A stretch of 64,000 nucleotides of DNA. Source: JAWWOL01 sp963797535. Its GTDB lineage: Bacteria; Actinomycetota; Actinomycetes; JAWWOL01. Shown one piece after another: positions 43,073 through 53,398 of the stretch (the first letter of the stretch is position 1; every line of letters starts with the position of its first letter). Location of the stretch: the NCBI GenBank assembly GCA_963797535.1, contig CAWCPQ010000001.1, positions 496,001-560,000 of the forward strand, given 5' to 3'. Under the pieces are notes generated by a model. It had not been told where the DNA came from. It was given only the letters and a program-made list of their open reading frames with translations, and ran no database searches. A program made the translations under genes and the position numbers.

Positions 43073-44364
43073 TGCACACCGCCGGCGACGTCGGCCAGCG
43101 CCAGGCCGGAGAGGTTCCACACGTCGCCGAGCGCAGTGCCGGCGCTGACCCGCAGCACCCGCCACCCCGCGGCCTGCAGCACGCGTACGCCGGTATCGGG
43201 GTGCTCGTCGCGCGCCCTGGCCACGGCGAGCCGCCCGCTCGTCGTCGTGGTGATCGTGGCTGCCCAGGTACGAGTGTCCAGTGCGATCGCGATCCGCTGG
43301 CGGCTCCCGCGGTGGGCTCGTACGACCGACTCGGCGTCGGCGATCGTCATCGCTCCCAGGACCGCAACAACCACGCCGCCGGCGCGGGGGAGGTGGCGCT
43401 GAGCCAGGCCGCCACGCCCGGCCAGGCTGGCCCCCTTGGCCAGCTCGGCGATGGCCAGCTCGTCGAGCAGGAGCCCGTCGTCGACGTCGGGACCGCTGAC
43501 CAGCCGGGCACCCTCGCCGCGGTCGAGCAGCAAGGTGAAGTTGTTGTGCAGCAGCTGAACGCCGACCGAGGCCACGGCGCTGCAGGCGTACTCGAAGGAG
43601 GAGCCGGGCCCGTCGCCGTGATGGGCGTGCAGCCGGTTGTCCAGCACCAGCAGCGCGTGGGCCTGCCACGGCTGCTCCTCGCGGCGGACCATCAGCTCAC
43701 CGGCCCTGGCTGTCGAGCGCCAGTGGATCCGTCGCAGGTCGTCGCCGTGGCGGTACTCGCGCGTGCCGAGGTCGTCCTCGCCGGAGCTGGCGGCCGCCCG
43801 GAGCCTGCTGTCGCCGCTGCCGCCCGTACCGGACCCGAGTCGAATCGGCGGGAGCTGCCAGACCTGGGGGGTGACGACCAGCGTGTCGGTGCTGGTGAAC
43901 GACTGCGCCACCTCGCACAGCCCGAGCGGGTCGGTCAGGCGCATGGTGACCGGTCCGACGAGGTAGCGGCCGCGGACGTCGGAGCGCAAGGTGTAGGCCA
44001 CGTCGCGCACGCCTTGGGACTCGAGCCGGTTGAGGACGAACCGTGGCCTGGCACCGAGGGTGTAGGGCAGGGTGTCCTCGACCAGCATCACTCCGGTCGG
44101 CAGCCGCGAGACGTTGTGCAGCCGGATCACCACCCGGCCCGGCTTGCCGGCCTGGACCCTGGCCGGCTCGATCACTCGCCGGCAGGTGAGCCGGTAGCGC
44201 GTTCGTTGTACGGACGCAGCGGCACCCAGGGCGAGTGCGACCAGGAAGACCCCGATCCCGATGAAGTCGTGGCGCCCGAGCAGCAGGCCGCAGCCGGCAC
44301 ACGCCAGTCCGGCATAGGCAAAGCAGCGGCCGCGCGTCGTGAGCCCTGCCAGTGCCTCACGCAT
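43069..44364 (-). CDS. DUF58-domain protein
   Basis: This protein of about 431 residues has two N-terminal hydrophobic helices, an immunoglobulin-like middle and the DUF58 signature TREYRHGDDLRRIHWRSTAR, then the MVRREEQP segment. ATG 44364 lies 16 bp after the MoxR stop; a GTG at 44397 in the same frame overlaps MoxR and is an alternative. DUF58 proteins work with MoxR AAA+ ATPases in a chaperone-like system for extracytoplasmic or membrane proteins. Its stop overlaps the transglutaminase start. Confidence 0.85.
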   Translation of the reverse strand: MREALAGLTTRGRCFAYAGLACAGCGLLLGRHDFIGIGVFLVALALGAAASVQRTRYRLTCRRVIEPARVQAGKPGRVVIRLHNVSRLPTGVMLVEDTLPYTLGARPRFVLNRLESQGVRDVAYTLRSDVRGRYLVGPVTMRLTDPLGLCEVAQSFTSTDTLVVTPQVWQLPPIRLGSGTGGSGDSRLRAAASSGEDDLGTREYRHGDDLRRIHWRSTARAGELMVRREEQPWQAHALLVLDNRLHAHHGDGPGSSFEYACSAVASVGVQLLHNNFTLLLDRGEGARLVSGPDVDDGLLLDELAIAELAKGASLAGRGGLAQRHLPRAGGVVVAVLGAMTIADAESVVRAHRGSRQRIAIALDTRTWAATITTTTSGRLAVARARDEHPDTGVRVLQAAGWRVLRVSAGTALGDVWNLSGLALADVAGGVQ

Positions 44365-44380
44365 CAGGTCGCCCGCCCGG

Positions 44381-45433
<1,053 letters not shown>

Positions 45434-45829
45434 CCATGCCTCCTCGCACGCGCCCCGCTGATGACTGACCGCCGGCTACTGAAGCCCGTGAGTTTCGAGT
45501 GTGCCACCGAATCCGGCCCGCTGGGGACCGAGCGTCCGCGTCACCGGGCGTCCCCCACTCTGCTCCACTCCAACGCATTTTCGCAGCCGTTGGTTCACAT
45601 CAAGCGCTCATCGGTACGGATTGTGCCGGTTCTGCACGCTCAGTGGCTCGTCAGCCGCCGCACTCACTGTGCAGAAGGCCCGGAGCGCGAAAACGCCCTC
45701 CACTTCACTCCACCGTGATTGACCTGCAAGTTCGTCCTCAATCGGCGGCAGAAATTGTCGAGAAACGCTTGTGCGTGGGGAAGAGTGGGGTAAAGTGGCG
45801 CAACCGGGAGAGGGCGGGAGGTGACGTGG
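45434..45829. other. Divergent intergenic region between moxR and mraZ
   Basis: This 396-bp stretch holds no convincing gene. The right end carries the dcw promoter, MraZ repeats and the mraZ ribosome binding site. The left end must hold the moxR promoter, which I cannot place. G+C is lower near 45740-45770 (an A-rich GAAATTGTCGAGAAACG stretch). Confidence 0.6.
45769..45800 (+). promoter_or_regulatory. dcw promoter with MraZ-binding repeats
   Basis: Three direct repeats, GTGGGG, GTGGGG and GTGGCG, start at 45775, 45785 and 45795 with an exact 10-bp period. This is the arrangement bound by MraZ upstream of its own gene. TTGTGC (45769-45774), 16 bases and TAAAGT (45791-45796) form a plausible promoter overlapping the repeats, so MraZ would compete with RNA polymerase. 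A GGGAGG ribosome binding site is at 45816-45821. Confidence 0.72.
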
Positions 45830-46261
45830 ATGTTCTTGGGCACGCACTACCCGCGACTCGACGAGAAGGGCCGGCTTTTCCTGCCGGCCCGATTCCGTGA
45901 CCAGCTGGCGGAGGGGGTCGTGATGACGCGAGGTCAGGAGCGCTCCCTCTACGTCTTTCCGGCCGCCGAGTTCGCCCGGATGACCGAGCAGTCCAGCGCC
46001 GTCCCCGTCACCAGCAAGAGCGGCCGCGACTACCTGCGCATGCTCTTCGCCGGCGCCTCGGACGAGGTGCCGGACAAGCAGGGACGGATCACGGTCCCTG
46101 CGTCGCTGCGGGCCTACGCCGGCCTGACCAAGGACTGCGTCGTCATCGGCGCCAACACCCGCGTCGAGATCTGGGACGCGGCGGCGTGGGCGACGTACGA
46201 GGCAGCCCAGGAGTCCAACTTCTCCGACATCGCCGAGGAGGTGCTGCCCGGCTTGCTGTGA
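45830..46261 (+). CDS. mraZ: Transcriptional regulator MraZ
   Basis: This 143-residue protein starts with the canonical MFLGTHYPRLDEKGRLFLPARFRD and has the second AbrB-like repeat DEVPDKQGRITVPASLRAYAGL. MraZ binds repeated GTGGG sites as a ring and represses the dcw operon. ATG 45830 is chosen because it gives the family N terminus and lies 8 bases from GGGAGG; a GTG at 45821 is upstream in frame. First gene of the dcw cluster. Confidence 0.96.
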   Translation: MFLGTHYPRLDEKGRLFLPARFRDQLAEGVVMTRGQERSLYVFPAAEFARMTEQSSAVPVTSKSGRDYLRMLFAGASDEVPDKQGRITVPASLRAYAGLTKDCVVIGANTRVEIWDAAAWATYEAAQESNFSDIAEEVLPGLL

Positions 46262-46494
46262 ACCACAGCGAGCCGCTGCACCACATCGGCCTTCGTGAGC
46301 TGAGGCCTCCGTCCCGCTCCACCCTCCTGGCATCCCTTCCCCGGCGCCAGGCGGATGGTGCGGACGGAGACCCGGGCGCACGACACGGCCCTCGTACGAA
46401 GGCACGGAACGGCAGCCGGACCCGAACCGCGAGAACGGGTCACGACCTCGCCGCCATCACAGGGCAGGACCGAGCAGGCTCAGAAGGGTCGAGA

Positions 46495-46650
46495 ATGACG
46501 AGCACCGCTCAAACCGTGGCGATCGCGCCACCCACTCTGGCGCAGGAGATGCGGGACAGCGTGCTGCTGTTCGGTCTGTTCGCGCTGCCCATCACCCTGC
46601 TGGGCATCGCCGTCGGCGGCATCGCGCTGCTGCAGGCGCTGGCCTCCTGA
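46495..46650 (+). CDS. Small membrane protein between mraZ and rsmH
   Basis: This 51-residue protein has a short polar start and one or two hydrophobic stretches (SVLLFGLFALPITLLGIAVG then GIALLQALAS). ATG 46495 follows an AGAAGGG. The same frame stays open back to a GTG at 46258 that overlaps the mraZ stop, giving an alternative 130-residue form with a basic, low-information N terminus. Other actinobacteria also carry a small protein here. It could be an uncharacterised division or wall component. Confidence 0.5.
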   Translation: MTSTAQTVAIAPPTLAQEMRDSVLLFGLFALPITLLGIAVGGIALLQALAS

Positions 46651-46668
46651 CGCGCCCGGCTTCCTGAC

Positions 46669-47634
46669 ATGTCCGATGCCCCGGCCCAGCCGCGTCACAT
46701 ACCTGTCCTCCTCGAGCGGGTCCTGGAGCTGCTCGGTCCGGCCCTGCAGGGCCGGCCGGCCGTCGTGGTCGACGCGACGCTCGGTCTCGGTGGTCACGCC
46801 GAAGCGCTGCTCACCCGCTTCCCGCAGGTACGGCTGATCGGACTCGACCGCGACCCCGAGGCGCTCTCGCGCAGCGGCGCCAGGCTTTCGGCGTACGCGG
46901 ACCGGATCCGTCTGGTGCACGCGGTCTACGACGAGATCCCCGAGGTGCTCGAAGCCGAGGGTCTGCGCAGCGTGGACGGGATCCTGTTCGACCTCGGGGT
47001 GTCGTCGATGCAGCTGGACGTGGCCGAGCGTGGTTTCGCGTACAGCCACGACGCGCCGCTGGACATGCGGATGGACCCGACGCAGGGACGGACCGCAGGT
47101 GACGTGGTCAACGGCTACAGCGGCAAGGAGCTGGCCAGGGTCCTGCGGGAGTACGGCGAGGAGAGGTTCGCCTCGCGCATCGCCGATGCCATCGTGCGCG
47201 AACGGGCCAAGACGCCGTTCACCTCGAGTGCCGCGCTGGTCGAGATCGTCCGCAACGCCATCCCGGCGGCCACTCGTCGCACCGGCGGCAACCCGGCCAA
47301 GCGCACCTTTCAGGCGCTGCGGATCGAGGTGAACGCCGAGCTGTCCGTGCTCGAGCGAGCCGTGCCCGCGGCCCTCGACGCCCTCGCTGTCGGAGGCCGG
47401 ATCGTCGTGCTGGCCTACCAGTCGTTGGAGGACCGGATCGTCAAGCGCGCGTTGACGGCCGCGACGGCGAGCACCGTGCCGCACGACCTGCCGTTCATCC
47501 CCGCCGGCTCCGAGCCGGCGCTGCGCCTGCTGGTGCGGGGATCCGAGGAAGCGTCGGAGGCCGAGATCGCGGAGAACCCGAGAGCAGCTTCGGTACGGCT
47601 GCGCGCAGCCGAGCGTGTACGGGAGGCAGCGTGA
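46669..47634 (+). CDS. rsmH: 16S rRNA m4C1402 methyltransferase RsmH
   Basis: This 321-residue enzyme (old name MraW) has HIPVLLERVLELL, the SAM site DATLGLGGHAEALL, LDRDPEALSRS, FDLGVSSMQLDVAERGFAYSH with DAPLDMRMD, and KRTFQALRIEVNAEL. It N4-methylates C1402 of 16S rRNA. ATG 46669 lies 18 bp after the small membrane gene, and its stop overlaps the ftsL GTG. Confidence 0.96.
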   Translation: MSDAPAQPRHIPVLLERVLELLGPALQGRPAVVVDATLGLGGHAEALLTRFPQVRLIGLDRDPEALSRSGARLSAYADRIRLVHAVYDEIPEVLEAEGLRSVDGILFDLGVSSMQLDVAERGFAYSHDAPLDMRMDPTQGRTAGDVVNGYSGKELARVLREYGEERFASRIADAIVRERAKTPFTSSAALVEIVRNAIPAATRRTGGNPAKRTFQALRIEVNAELSVLERAVPAALDALAVGGRIVVLAYQSLEDRIVKRALTAATASTVPHDLPFIPAGSEPALRLLVRGSEEASEAEIAENPRAASVRLRAAERVREAA

Positions 47635-48424
47635 GCGTCGACCTGCACCTGGCCAGTGTCACCAGCCTGCCGACGTGCCCGCCGCCGAGCCCGCCGGCAC
47701 CGCCGCAGCCTCCGTCCCTGGCCTTTACGGGCACTGGCGATGTCGTGGCCCTGGCAGCCCGGCCGGCACCGACCCCCGATGTCGCCGACGAGCCAGCACG
47801 TCGAGCTGCGGGTCGTGCCGCCGCGGGCCCGCAGCCGCGCGGCCAAGGCTCCTTTCGTCGCCCTCGTACTCACCCTGCTCGGTGCCGGGCTGGTGTCGCT
47901 GCTGCTGATCAACACCGCGCTGTCCCAGGGTGCCTTCGCCGTACAGAAGCTGAAGAAGTCGGGCTCCGCGCTCACCGACCAGCAGCAACAGCTGAGCCGC
48001 AGCCTGGCCGACGCCGGGCAGCCGAACGCGCTGGCCTCCCGTGCGGTGGCCCTGGGCATGGTGCCGGGTGGTGCGCCGGCCTTCCTGCGGCTGCCAGACG
48101 GCAAGGTGCTCGGCATGGCCAAGGTGGCCACGTCGCCACCGCCGCCGCCGAAGCCTCAACCGTTGCCCACCCCCGGTGCGCTCAATCCCGCCATGACGCC
48201 GTCAGCCGGTGCACCTGTGGTGTCCACCAGTGCCAAGCCGTCGAGCAGTGCCAAGCCGTCGAGCAGTGCCAAGCCGTCGGGCAGCGCCAAGCCGTCGGCG
48301 CAGTGCCAAGCCGTCGGGCAGTGCCAAGCCGTCGGGCAGTGCCAAGCCGTCGGGCAGTGCCAAGCCGACCATCCATGCCTCGAAGACGCCCGCCAAGACG
48401 CCGCCGACGAAGGGCAAGCCGTGA
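47631..48424 (+). CDS. ftsL: FtsL-type division protein with repeat tail, two apparent frameshifts
   Basis: GTG 47631 overlaps the rsmH stop. After an apparent one-base change at a C5 run near 47775, the frame gives RVVPPRARSRAAKAPFVALV, a membrane helix (VLTLLGAGLVSLLLINTALS) and the coiled segment TDQQQQLSRSLADAG typical of FtsL. The C-terminal tail has SAKPSG repeats. An extra base in the fourth repeat (about 48297) shifts the frame. Correcting it gives the end KTPAKTPPTKGKP with a stop at 48422-48424 overlapping the ftsI GTG. FtsL links FtsQ and FtsI/FtsW at the septum. Confidence 0.75.
48229..48367 (+). repeat. 18-bp tandem repeat in the ftsL tail
   Basis: About seven and a half copies of an 18-bp unit (AGTGCCAAGCCGTCGGGC and variants) encode Ser-Ala-Lys-Pro-Ser-Gly repeats. 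The first units end GAGC, the later ones GGGC. The fourth unit is 19 bp, with one extra base near 48297, the only out-of-phase copy. Confidence 0.85.
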
Positions 48425-50406
48425 CGCCGCCGCCGGACCGACGGGGACAGCAACGACCGGGCACCAAGCGCACTACGTCCACGTCCGCATCCAGGCAACG
48501 GACCACGGTCGCGAGTGCCAGCCGCGGCGCCGGACGGCCTCGCCCCAGCGGCTCGGCCCCGCGGGCAACGCGTACCCCCGCGCCCCGCCCGGCACCGGTG
48601 CCGCGCGCACCCCGCGTTCCGCGTCCTCCCCGGCAACGGCTGACCCTCGCCCGCCCGGCCCGGCGGATCCGGGTGGCGCTGGTCTTCCTCGTCGTCCTGC
48701 TCACCGTGCTCGGTGGGCGGCTCGTGCAGCTGCAGACGTTCGACTCCAAGGCCTACGCCCAGGACGCCCTCAAGCAGCGGCAGGTGGTGCGTACCCTGCC
48801 GGCGATGCGGGGTGCGATCTACGACCGCACCGGCCAGCCGCTGGCCATGTCCGTCGACGCCCGGCTGATCAGTGCCAATCCGGACGAGGTCGCCAAGGGT
48901 GTCGCGCTCAAGACCAGCAAGTGGACGTTCGACTCCGAGGTGCACACGCTCGCCCCGCTGCTGGGACTGAGCCAGAGCGACCTGTCGGCCAAGCTGAGCA
49001 AGCACCGGGGCACCAAGCTGGCCAGCTACGTGGTGCTCGCGCACGGCATCACGCCGGCCGTCGCCACCACGATCGCGAGTCTGCGGCTGCCCGGCATCGC
49101 CGCCAGCGCGGAGCAGAAGCGCCTCTACCCCGGCGGTAACGTCGCCGCGAACATCGTCGGCCTGGACGGCCGCAACGGTACGGGTCTCAAGGGCCTGACC
49201 GGGCTCGAGTACGCGATGAACAAGACCCTCGCCGGCACCGACGGCAGCGAGAACGTGCAGGTCTCCGTCGGCGGCACCGTGATCCCGGTCGGCGCAGGGC
49301 AGGTCAACGCGGCGGTCCCCGGCACCGGCGTCTCGCTGACCATCGACCGCGACATCCAGTGGCAGGCGCAGCGGGCGCTGACGGCTGCGGTGGCCCAGAC
49401 CGGGGCGCTGTCCGGCACCGTCATCGTGATGAACCCGCGCAACGGCGACATCTACGCGATGGCGACGGCGCCGACCTTCGACCCGACGAACACCGCGCAC
49501 GCCACGCCCGACGAGCTGGGCAACCGGGCGCTGAGCGACATCTACGAGCCGGGCAGCGTCAACAAGGTCATCACCTTGTCGGCGGCGATGCAGGAGGGAC
49601 TGGTCACGCCGACCACGGAGGTCGACGTACCCAGCACCTATGTCGCCGGGGGTCACCGCTTCCACGACGCCGAGGTCCATGGCGCCGAGCAGCTGACCAC
49701 CACCGGGGTTCTCGCCAAGTCGAGCAACATCGGTGCGATCGAGATCGGCCAGAAGCTCGGCCAGCAGCGGCTCTACAACTACATGACGAAGTTCGGCTTC
49801 GGCCGCCTCAGCGGACTGAACCTGCCGGGGGAGGACAAGGGCCTGTTGCCGACGGTCGACAAGTGGTCCAACACCAGCCTGCCGACGATCGCGTTCGGCC
49901 AGGGCATCTCCGTCAACGCACTGCAGGTCGCGTCCGTCTACTCGACCATCGCCAACGGTGGCGTCCGCATGATCCCGCGGCTGGTGGCGTCCACCACGAG
50001 CCCGAGTGGCGCGGTCAAGAAGACGCCGAAGTCGCCGGGGGTACGGGTCGTCAGCGCCAAGGTCGCGCACCAGATGTCCGACATGCTCGAGGCCGTGACC
50101 ACCGACCAGGGCACGGCTCCCGAGGCGCGGATCGACGGCTACCGGGTGGCCGGCAAGACGGGCACGGCTCAACGCGCCGACGGCAAGGGTGGCTACGACG
50201 GCTACACCGCGACGTTCGTCGGCTACGCCCCGGCGGACCACCCGCAGCTCGTGGTCGAGGTGGTGCTGCAGAAGCCGGTGAACGGGCACTTCGGTGGCAA
50301 GGTGGCCGCCCCGGTGTTCCAGAAGGTCATGTCATTCGCGCTCGCCGCGCTGGGGATCGCCCCGACCAACACCACCCCACCGACCGCCAAGCTCACCGTC
50401 AACTGA
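48421..50406 (+). CDS. ftsI: Septal peptidoglycan transpeptidase FtsI (PBP3)
   Basis: This 661-residue class B penicillin-binding protein has a basic, Pro/Arg-rich cytoplasmic N terminus (about 80 residues), one membrane helix (VALVFLVVLLTVLGGRL), the PBP dimer domain (MRGAIYDRTGQPLA) and the transpeptidase: YEPGSVNKVITL (SxxK), KSSNIG (SxN) and VAGKTGTAQ (KTG). It cross-links septal wall with FtsW. GTG 48421 overlaps the corrected ftsL stop. As sequenced, ftsL and ftsI appear fused in one frame, which I consider an artefact of the repeat indel. Confidence 0.93.
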   Translation: MTPPPDRRGQQRPGTKRTTSTSASRQRTTVASASRGAGRPRPSGSAPRATRTPAPRPAPVPRAPRVPRPPRQRLTLARPARRIRVALVFLVVLLTVLGGRLVQLQTFDSKAYAQDALKQRQVVRTLPAMRGAIYDRTGQPLAMSVDARLISANPDEVAKGVALKTSKWTFDSEVHTLAPLLGLSQSDLSAKLSKHRGTKLASYVVLAHGITPAVATTIASLRLPGIAASAEQKRLYPGGNVAANIVGLDGRNGTGLKGLTGLEYAMNKTLAGTDGSENVQVSVGGTVIPVGAGQVNAAVPGTGVSLTIDRDIQWQAQRALTAAVAQTGALSGTVIVMNPRNGDIYAMATAPTFDPTNTAHATPDELGNRALSDIYEPGSVNKVITLSAAMQEGLVTPTTEVDVPSTYVAGGHRFHDAEVHGAEQLTTTGVLAKSSNIGAIEIGQKLGQQRLYNYMTKFGFGRLSGLNLPGEDKGLLPTVDKWSNTSLPTIAFGQGISVNALQVASVYSTIANGGVRMIPRLVASTTSPSGAVKKTPKSPGVRVVSAKVAHQMSDMLEAVTTDQGTAPEARIDGYRVAGKTGTAQRADGKGGYDGYTATFVGYAPADHPQLVVEVVLQKPVNGHFGGKVAAPVFQKVMSFALAALGIAPTNTTPPTAKLTVN

Positions 50407-50423
50407 CGGTACCGTTGCCTCCC

Positions 50424-51999
50424 GTGTCCGATTCTCCGTCCGCCCCAGCGCCGGGCCCGCCCCGTCCGGCCACCGGTCCGGGGCTTCGCCTGAGCGACCT
50501 GCTGGACGAGCTGCCGAGTCTGGTCGGCGGGTCGGCGCCGGCGCTGGTCGCCGGTTCCGTCAACGACGTCGCGCTGACCGGGATCAGCCACGACTCGCAC
50601 CTGGTCCGGCCGGGCGACCTCTACCTGGCCCGGCCAGGCGAGCGCTCGCACGGCGCGGCGTTCGTCGGTGACGCGGTCGCCGCCGGTGCCGTCGCCGTGC
50701 TCACCGACGCGGCCGGCTGGGGCCTGGTGGGAACGGCGGGCGTTCCGGTGGTCGTGGTCTCCGACGCGCGCGCCGCCGCCGGTCCGGTCGCGGCCAGGGT
50801 GTACGGCAACCCGTCGGCCAACCTCCGACTGATCGGCGTGACCGGCACGAACGGCAAGACCACGACCAGCTATCTCATCGACGCGGCGCTGCGAGCCGCC
50901 GGGCAGGTCACCGGGCTGGTGGGCACGGTTGAGACCCACGTCGCCGGCCGGGTGCTGCCGAGCGTGCGCACGACGCCGGAGGCGATCGAGCTGCAGGCGC
51001 TGTTCGCGGTGATGCGCGAGCAGGGCGTGACCGCTGCGGTGATGGAGGTCTCCAGCCACGCGCTGGCCCTCGGCCGGGTCGAGGGCCTCGCCTACGACGT
51101 GGCCGCCTTCACGAACCTGTCCCAGGACCACCTCGACTTCCACCCGGACCTCGAGGCCTACTTCGAGGCCAAGGCGCTGCTGTTCGGCCCTGAGCGGTCC
51201 CGGTTCGCCGTTGTCAACGTCGACGACGAGCACGGCGTCGTACTCGCGGAACGGTTGACTGCCGGCGGCCAGCCGGTGGCGACCTACTCGATCTCGGGCG
51301 CGCCCGCGGACTGGCGGGCCCTCGATGTGCGTGGCCGGCGTCGCGGGGAGCGCGTTCCGGGTGCTCGGTCCGGACGGGGTCGACGTCGCTGCGGAGGTGG
51401 GATTGCCCGGCCGGTTCAACGTGGCCAACGCGCTCGGTGCCCTCGCGGCAGCCGTCGCCTCCGGCGTTGGCGTTGACGATGCCGTACGGGGCATCGCCGG
51501 CCTGGACGGGGTGCCGGGCCGCATGCAGCGCATCGACGTCGGCCAGTCCTTCGCTGCCCTCGTCGACTACGCGCACACCCCGGACGCCGTCGCCAACCTG
51601 CTGTCCGCGCTGCGCCCGGTCACGACCGGCCGACTGATCGTGGTCCTCGGCGCCGGCGGAGACCGCGACCGGACCAAGCGGCCCCTGATGGGCGCGGCCG
51701 CTGCCGGCGGTGCCGACATCGCGGTGCTGACCAGCGACAACCCCCGGTCGGAGGACCCGCTGCAGATCCTCGCCGCTGTCGAGGAGGGCGCCCGCGCGGT
51801 GGTCGGCGGTGCAGAGATCGTCGTCGAGCCCGACCGGCACGAGGCCATCCGCCGAGCCGTTGCCCTCGCTGCTGACGGCGACACGGTCGTCGTCGCCGGC
51901 AAGGGGCACGAGGCCGGGCAAGAGGTGTCCGGCGCGGTGCTGCCGTTCGACGACCGGCTCGTGCTGACGGCGTGCCTCTCTGCCCTGGCCGCCCCATGA
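50424..51999 (+). CDS. murE: UDP-MurNAc-tripeptide synthetase MurE, one frameshift
   Basis: The Mur ligase core is clear: GISHDSHLVRPGDLYLARPG, ATP site VTGTNGKTTTSYL, VMEVSSHALALGRVEG and FTNLSQDHLDFHPD. The frame breaks near 51328, where one extra base sits in GATGTGCGTGG, and continues as GLPGRFNVANALGA, RMQRIDVGQSFAALVDYAHTPD and TSDNPRSEDP. The DNPR motif indicates meso-diaminopimelate as the added amino acid. Combined length about 525 residues. The gene is essential and single-copy, so the break is almost surely a sequence error. GTG 50424 is 17 bp after ftsI; the stop overlaps murF. Confidence 0.9.
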
Positions 52000-53398
52000 T
52001 CGCGCTGACGCTGGACCAGGTCGCGGCTGCGGTCGGCGGCACTGTCGTCGACGTTGACGGTGCAGTCGTCGTCACCTCCGTGACCCTGGACTCTCGTGCG
52101 GCGGAGCCCGGCTCGCTGTTCGTCGCCCTCGCGGGCGGGCGCTCCGACGGCCACGACCACGCCGCAGCCGCGGTCGCCGCCGGCGCTGTCGCGGTGCTGG
52201 CCGCGCGCCCGGTCGGCGTTGCGGCCGTGCTGGTCGACGACGTGCAGGTGGCCCTCGGCCGGCTGGCCCACGCCCTGCTCGCGCTGCTGCCGGACGCCCG
52301 GGTCATCGGGATCACCGGCTCGTCCGGCAAGACCAGCACCAAGGACTTGCTGGCCGCGGTGATCGAGCCGCTCGGGACGACCATCGCGCCGGTCGGGTCC
52401 TTCAACAACGAGATCGGCCACCCGCTCACCGTGCTGCGCGGCCGACGAGCGGACCCGGCACCTCGTCCTGGAGTACAGCGCCCGCGGGATCGGCCACATC
52501 GCCTACCTGTGCGGCATCGCGCGGCCCTCGATCGCCGTCGTGCTCAACGTCGGCGTGGCTCACCTCGGCGAGTTCGGCAGCCGCGAGGCCATCGCCGTCG
52601 CCAAGGCCGAGCTGGTCGACGCCGTCGCGCCGGGCGGTCTCGCCGTGCTCAACGCGGACGACGACCGGGTGGCGGCGATGGCCGCCGGGGCGCTCGCCAG
52701 GGGAGTGCGCGTCGTCTCGTACGGGCTGGCACGCCGAGGCGCAGGTCCGCGCGGAGGGGCTGTCGCTCGACGCCGGCCGGGCACGGTTCACCTTGGTGAC
52801 ACCGGCGGGCACCGCCCCAGTAGCCCTCGAGCTCTACGGCGCGCACATGGCCTCCAACGCCCTGGCGGTTGCAGCCGTGGCGCTCGAGCTCGGTGTCGCC
52901 GTACCCGACATCGCGGCGCGGCTGTCGGCTGCCGTACCCCGCAGCCGTTGGCGGATGGAGGTCACCGAGCGGCCGGACGGGGTGGTCGTCGTCAACGACG
53001 CGTACAACGCCAACCCGGAGTCCGTCCGGGCCGGTCTCGAGACGCTGGTCTCGATGGCGGCCGGTCGTCGCAGCTGGGCGGTCCTCGGTGAGATGGCCGA
53101 GCTGGGGGATGGTTCGGCCGAGGCTCACGCTCGGACCGGCCGGCTGGCAAGACAACTGGGGGTCTCTCGGCTTGTCGCCGTCGGGAAAGCAGCCGCAGCC
53201 CTCCACACTGGAGCAGTGTCCGCCGGAGCAGATCACCAGCAGTCCGTGGTCGTGCCCGACGAGGCGGCCGCGCTCGCACTGCTGCGCGCCGAGCTTGCGC
53301 CGGGAGACGTCGTACTGGTCAAGGGTTCTCGGTCCGCCGGTCTCGACCGGCTGGCAACCGCGCTGCTCGCCGACGTGCCAGCGGGAGCGGGTCGATGA
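51996..53398 (+). CDS. murF: UDP-MurNAc-pentapeptide synthetase MurF, two frameshifts
   Basis: The enzyme adds D-Ala-D-Ala to the MurNAc tripeptide. Features in order: VTSVTLDSRAAEPGSLFVAL, ATP site GITGSSGKTSTKDLL, SFNNEIGHPLTVLR, then (after an extra G near 52445) TRHLVLEYSARGIGHIAYL and LNVGVAHLGEFGS. After another extra G near 52735 come AEAQVRAEGLSLD, VVVNDAYNANPESVRAGL and LGEMAELGDGS. Total about 467 residues. ATG 51996 overlaps the murE stop; the final TGA overlaps mraY. Confidence 0.9.

Noticed and set aside
48229..48367. CRISPR-like repeat array
   Set aside because: The repeats are contiguous 18-bp units without spacers and encode a Ser-Ala-Lys-Pro protein tail.
47656..50406. FtsL-FtsI fusion protein of about 916 residues
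   Set aside because: The fusion depends on one extra base in an 18-bp repeat; removing it gives a normal GTGA-coupled ftsL and ftsI.
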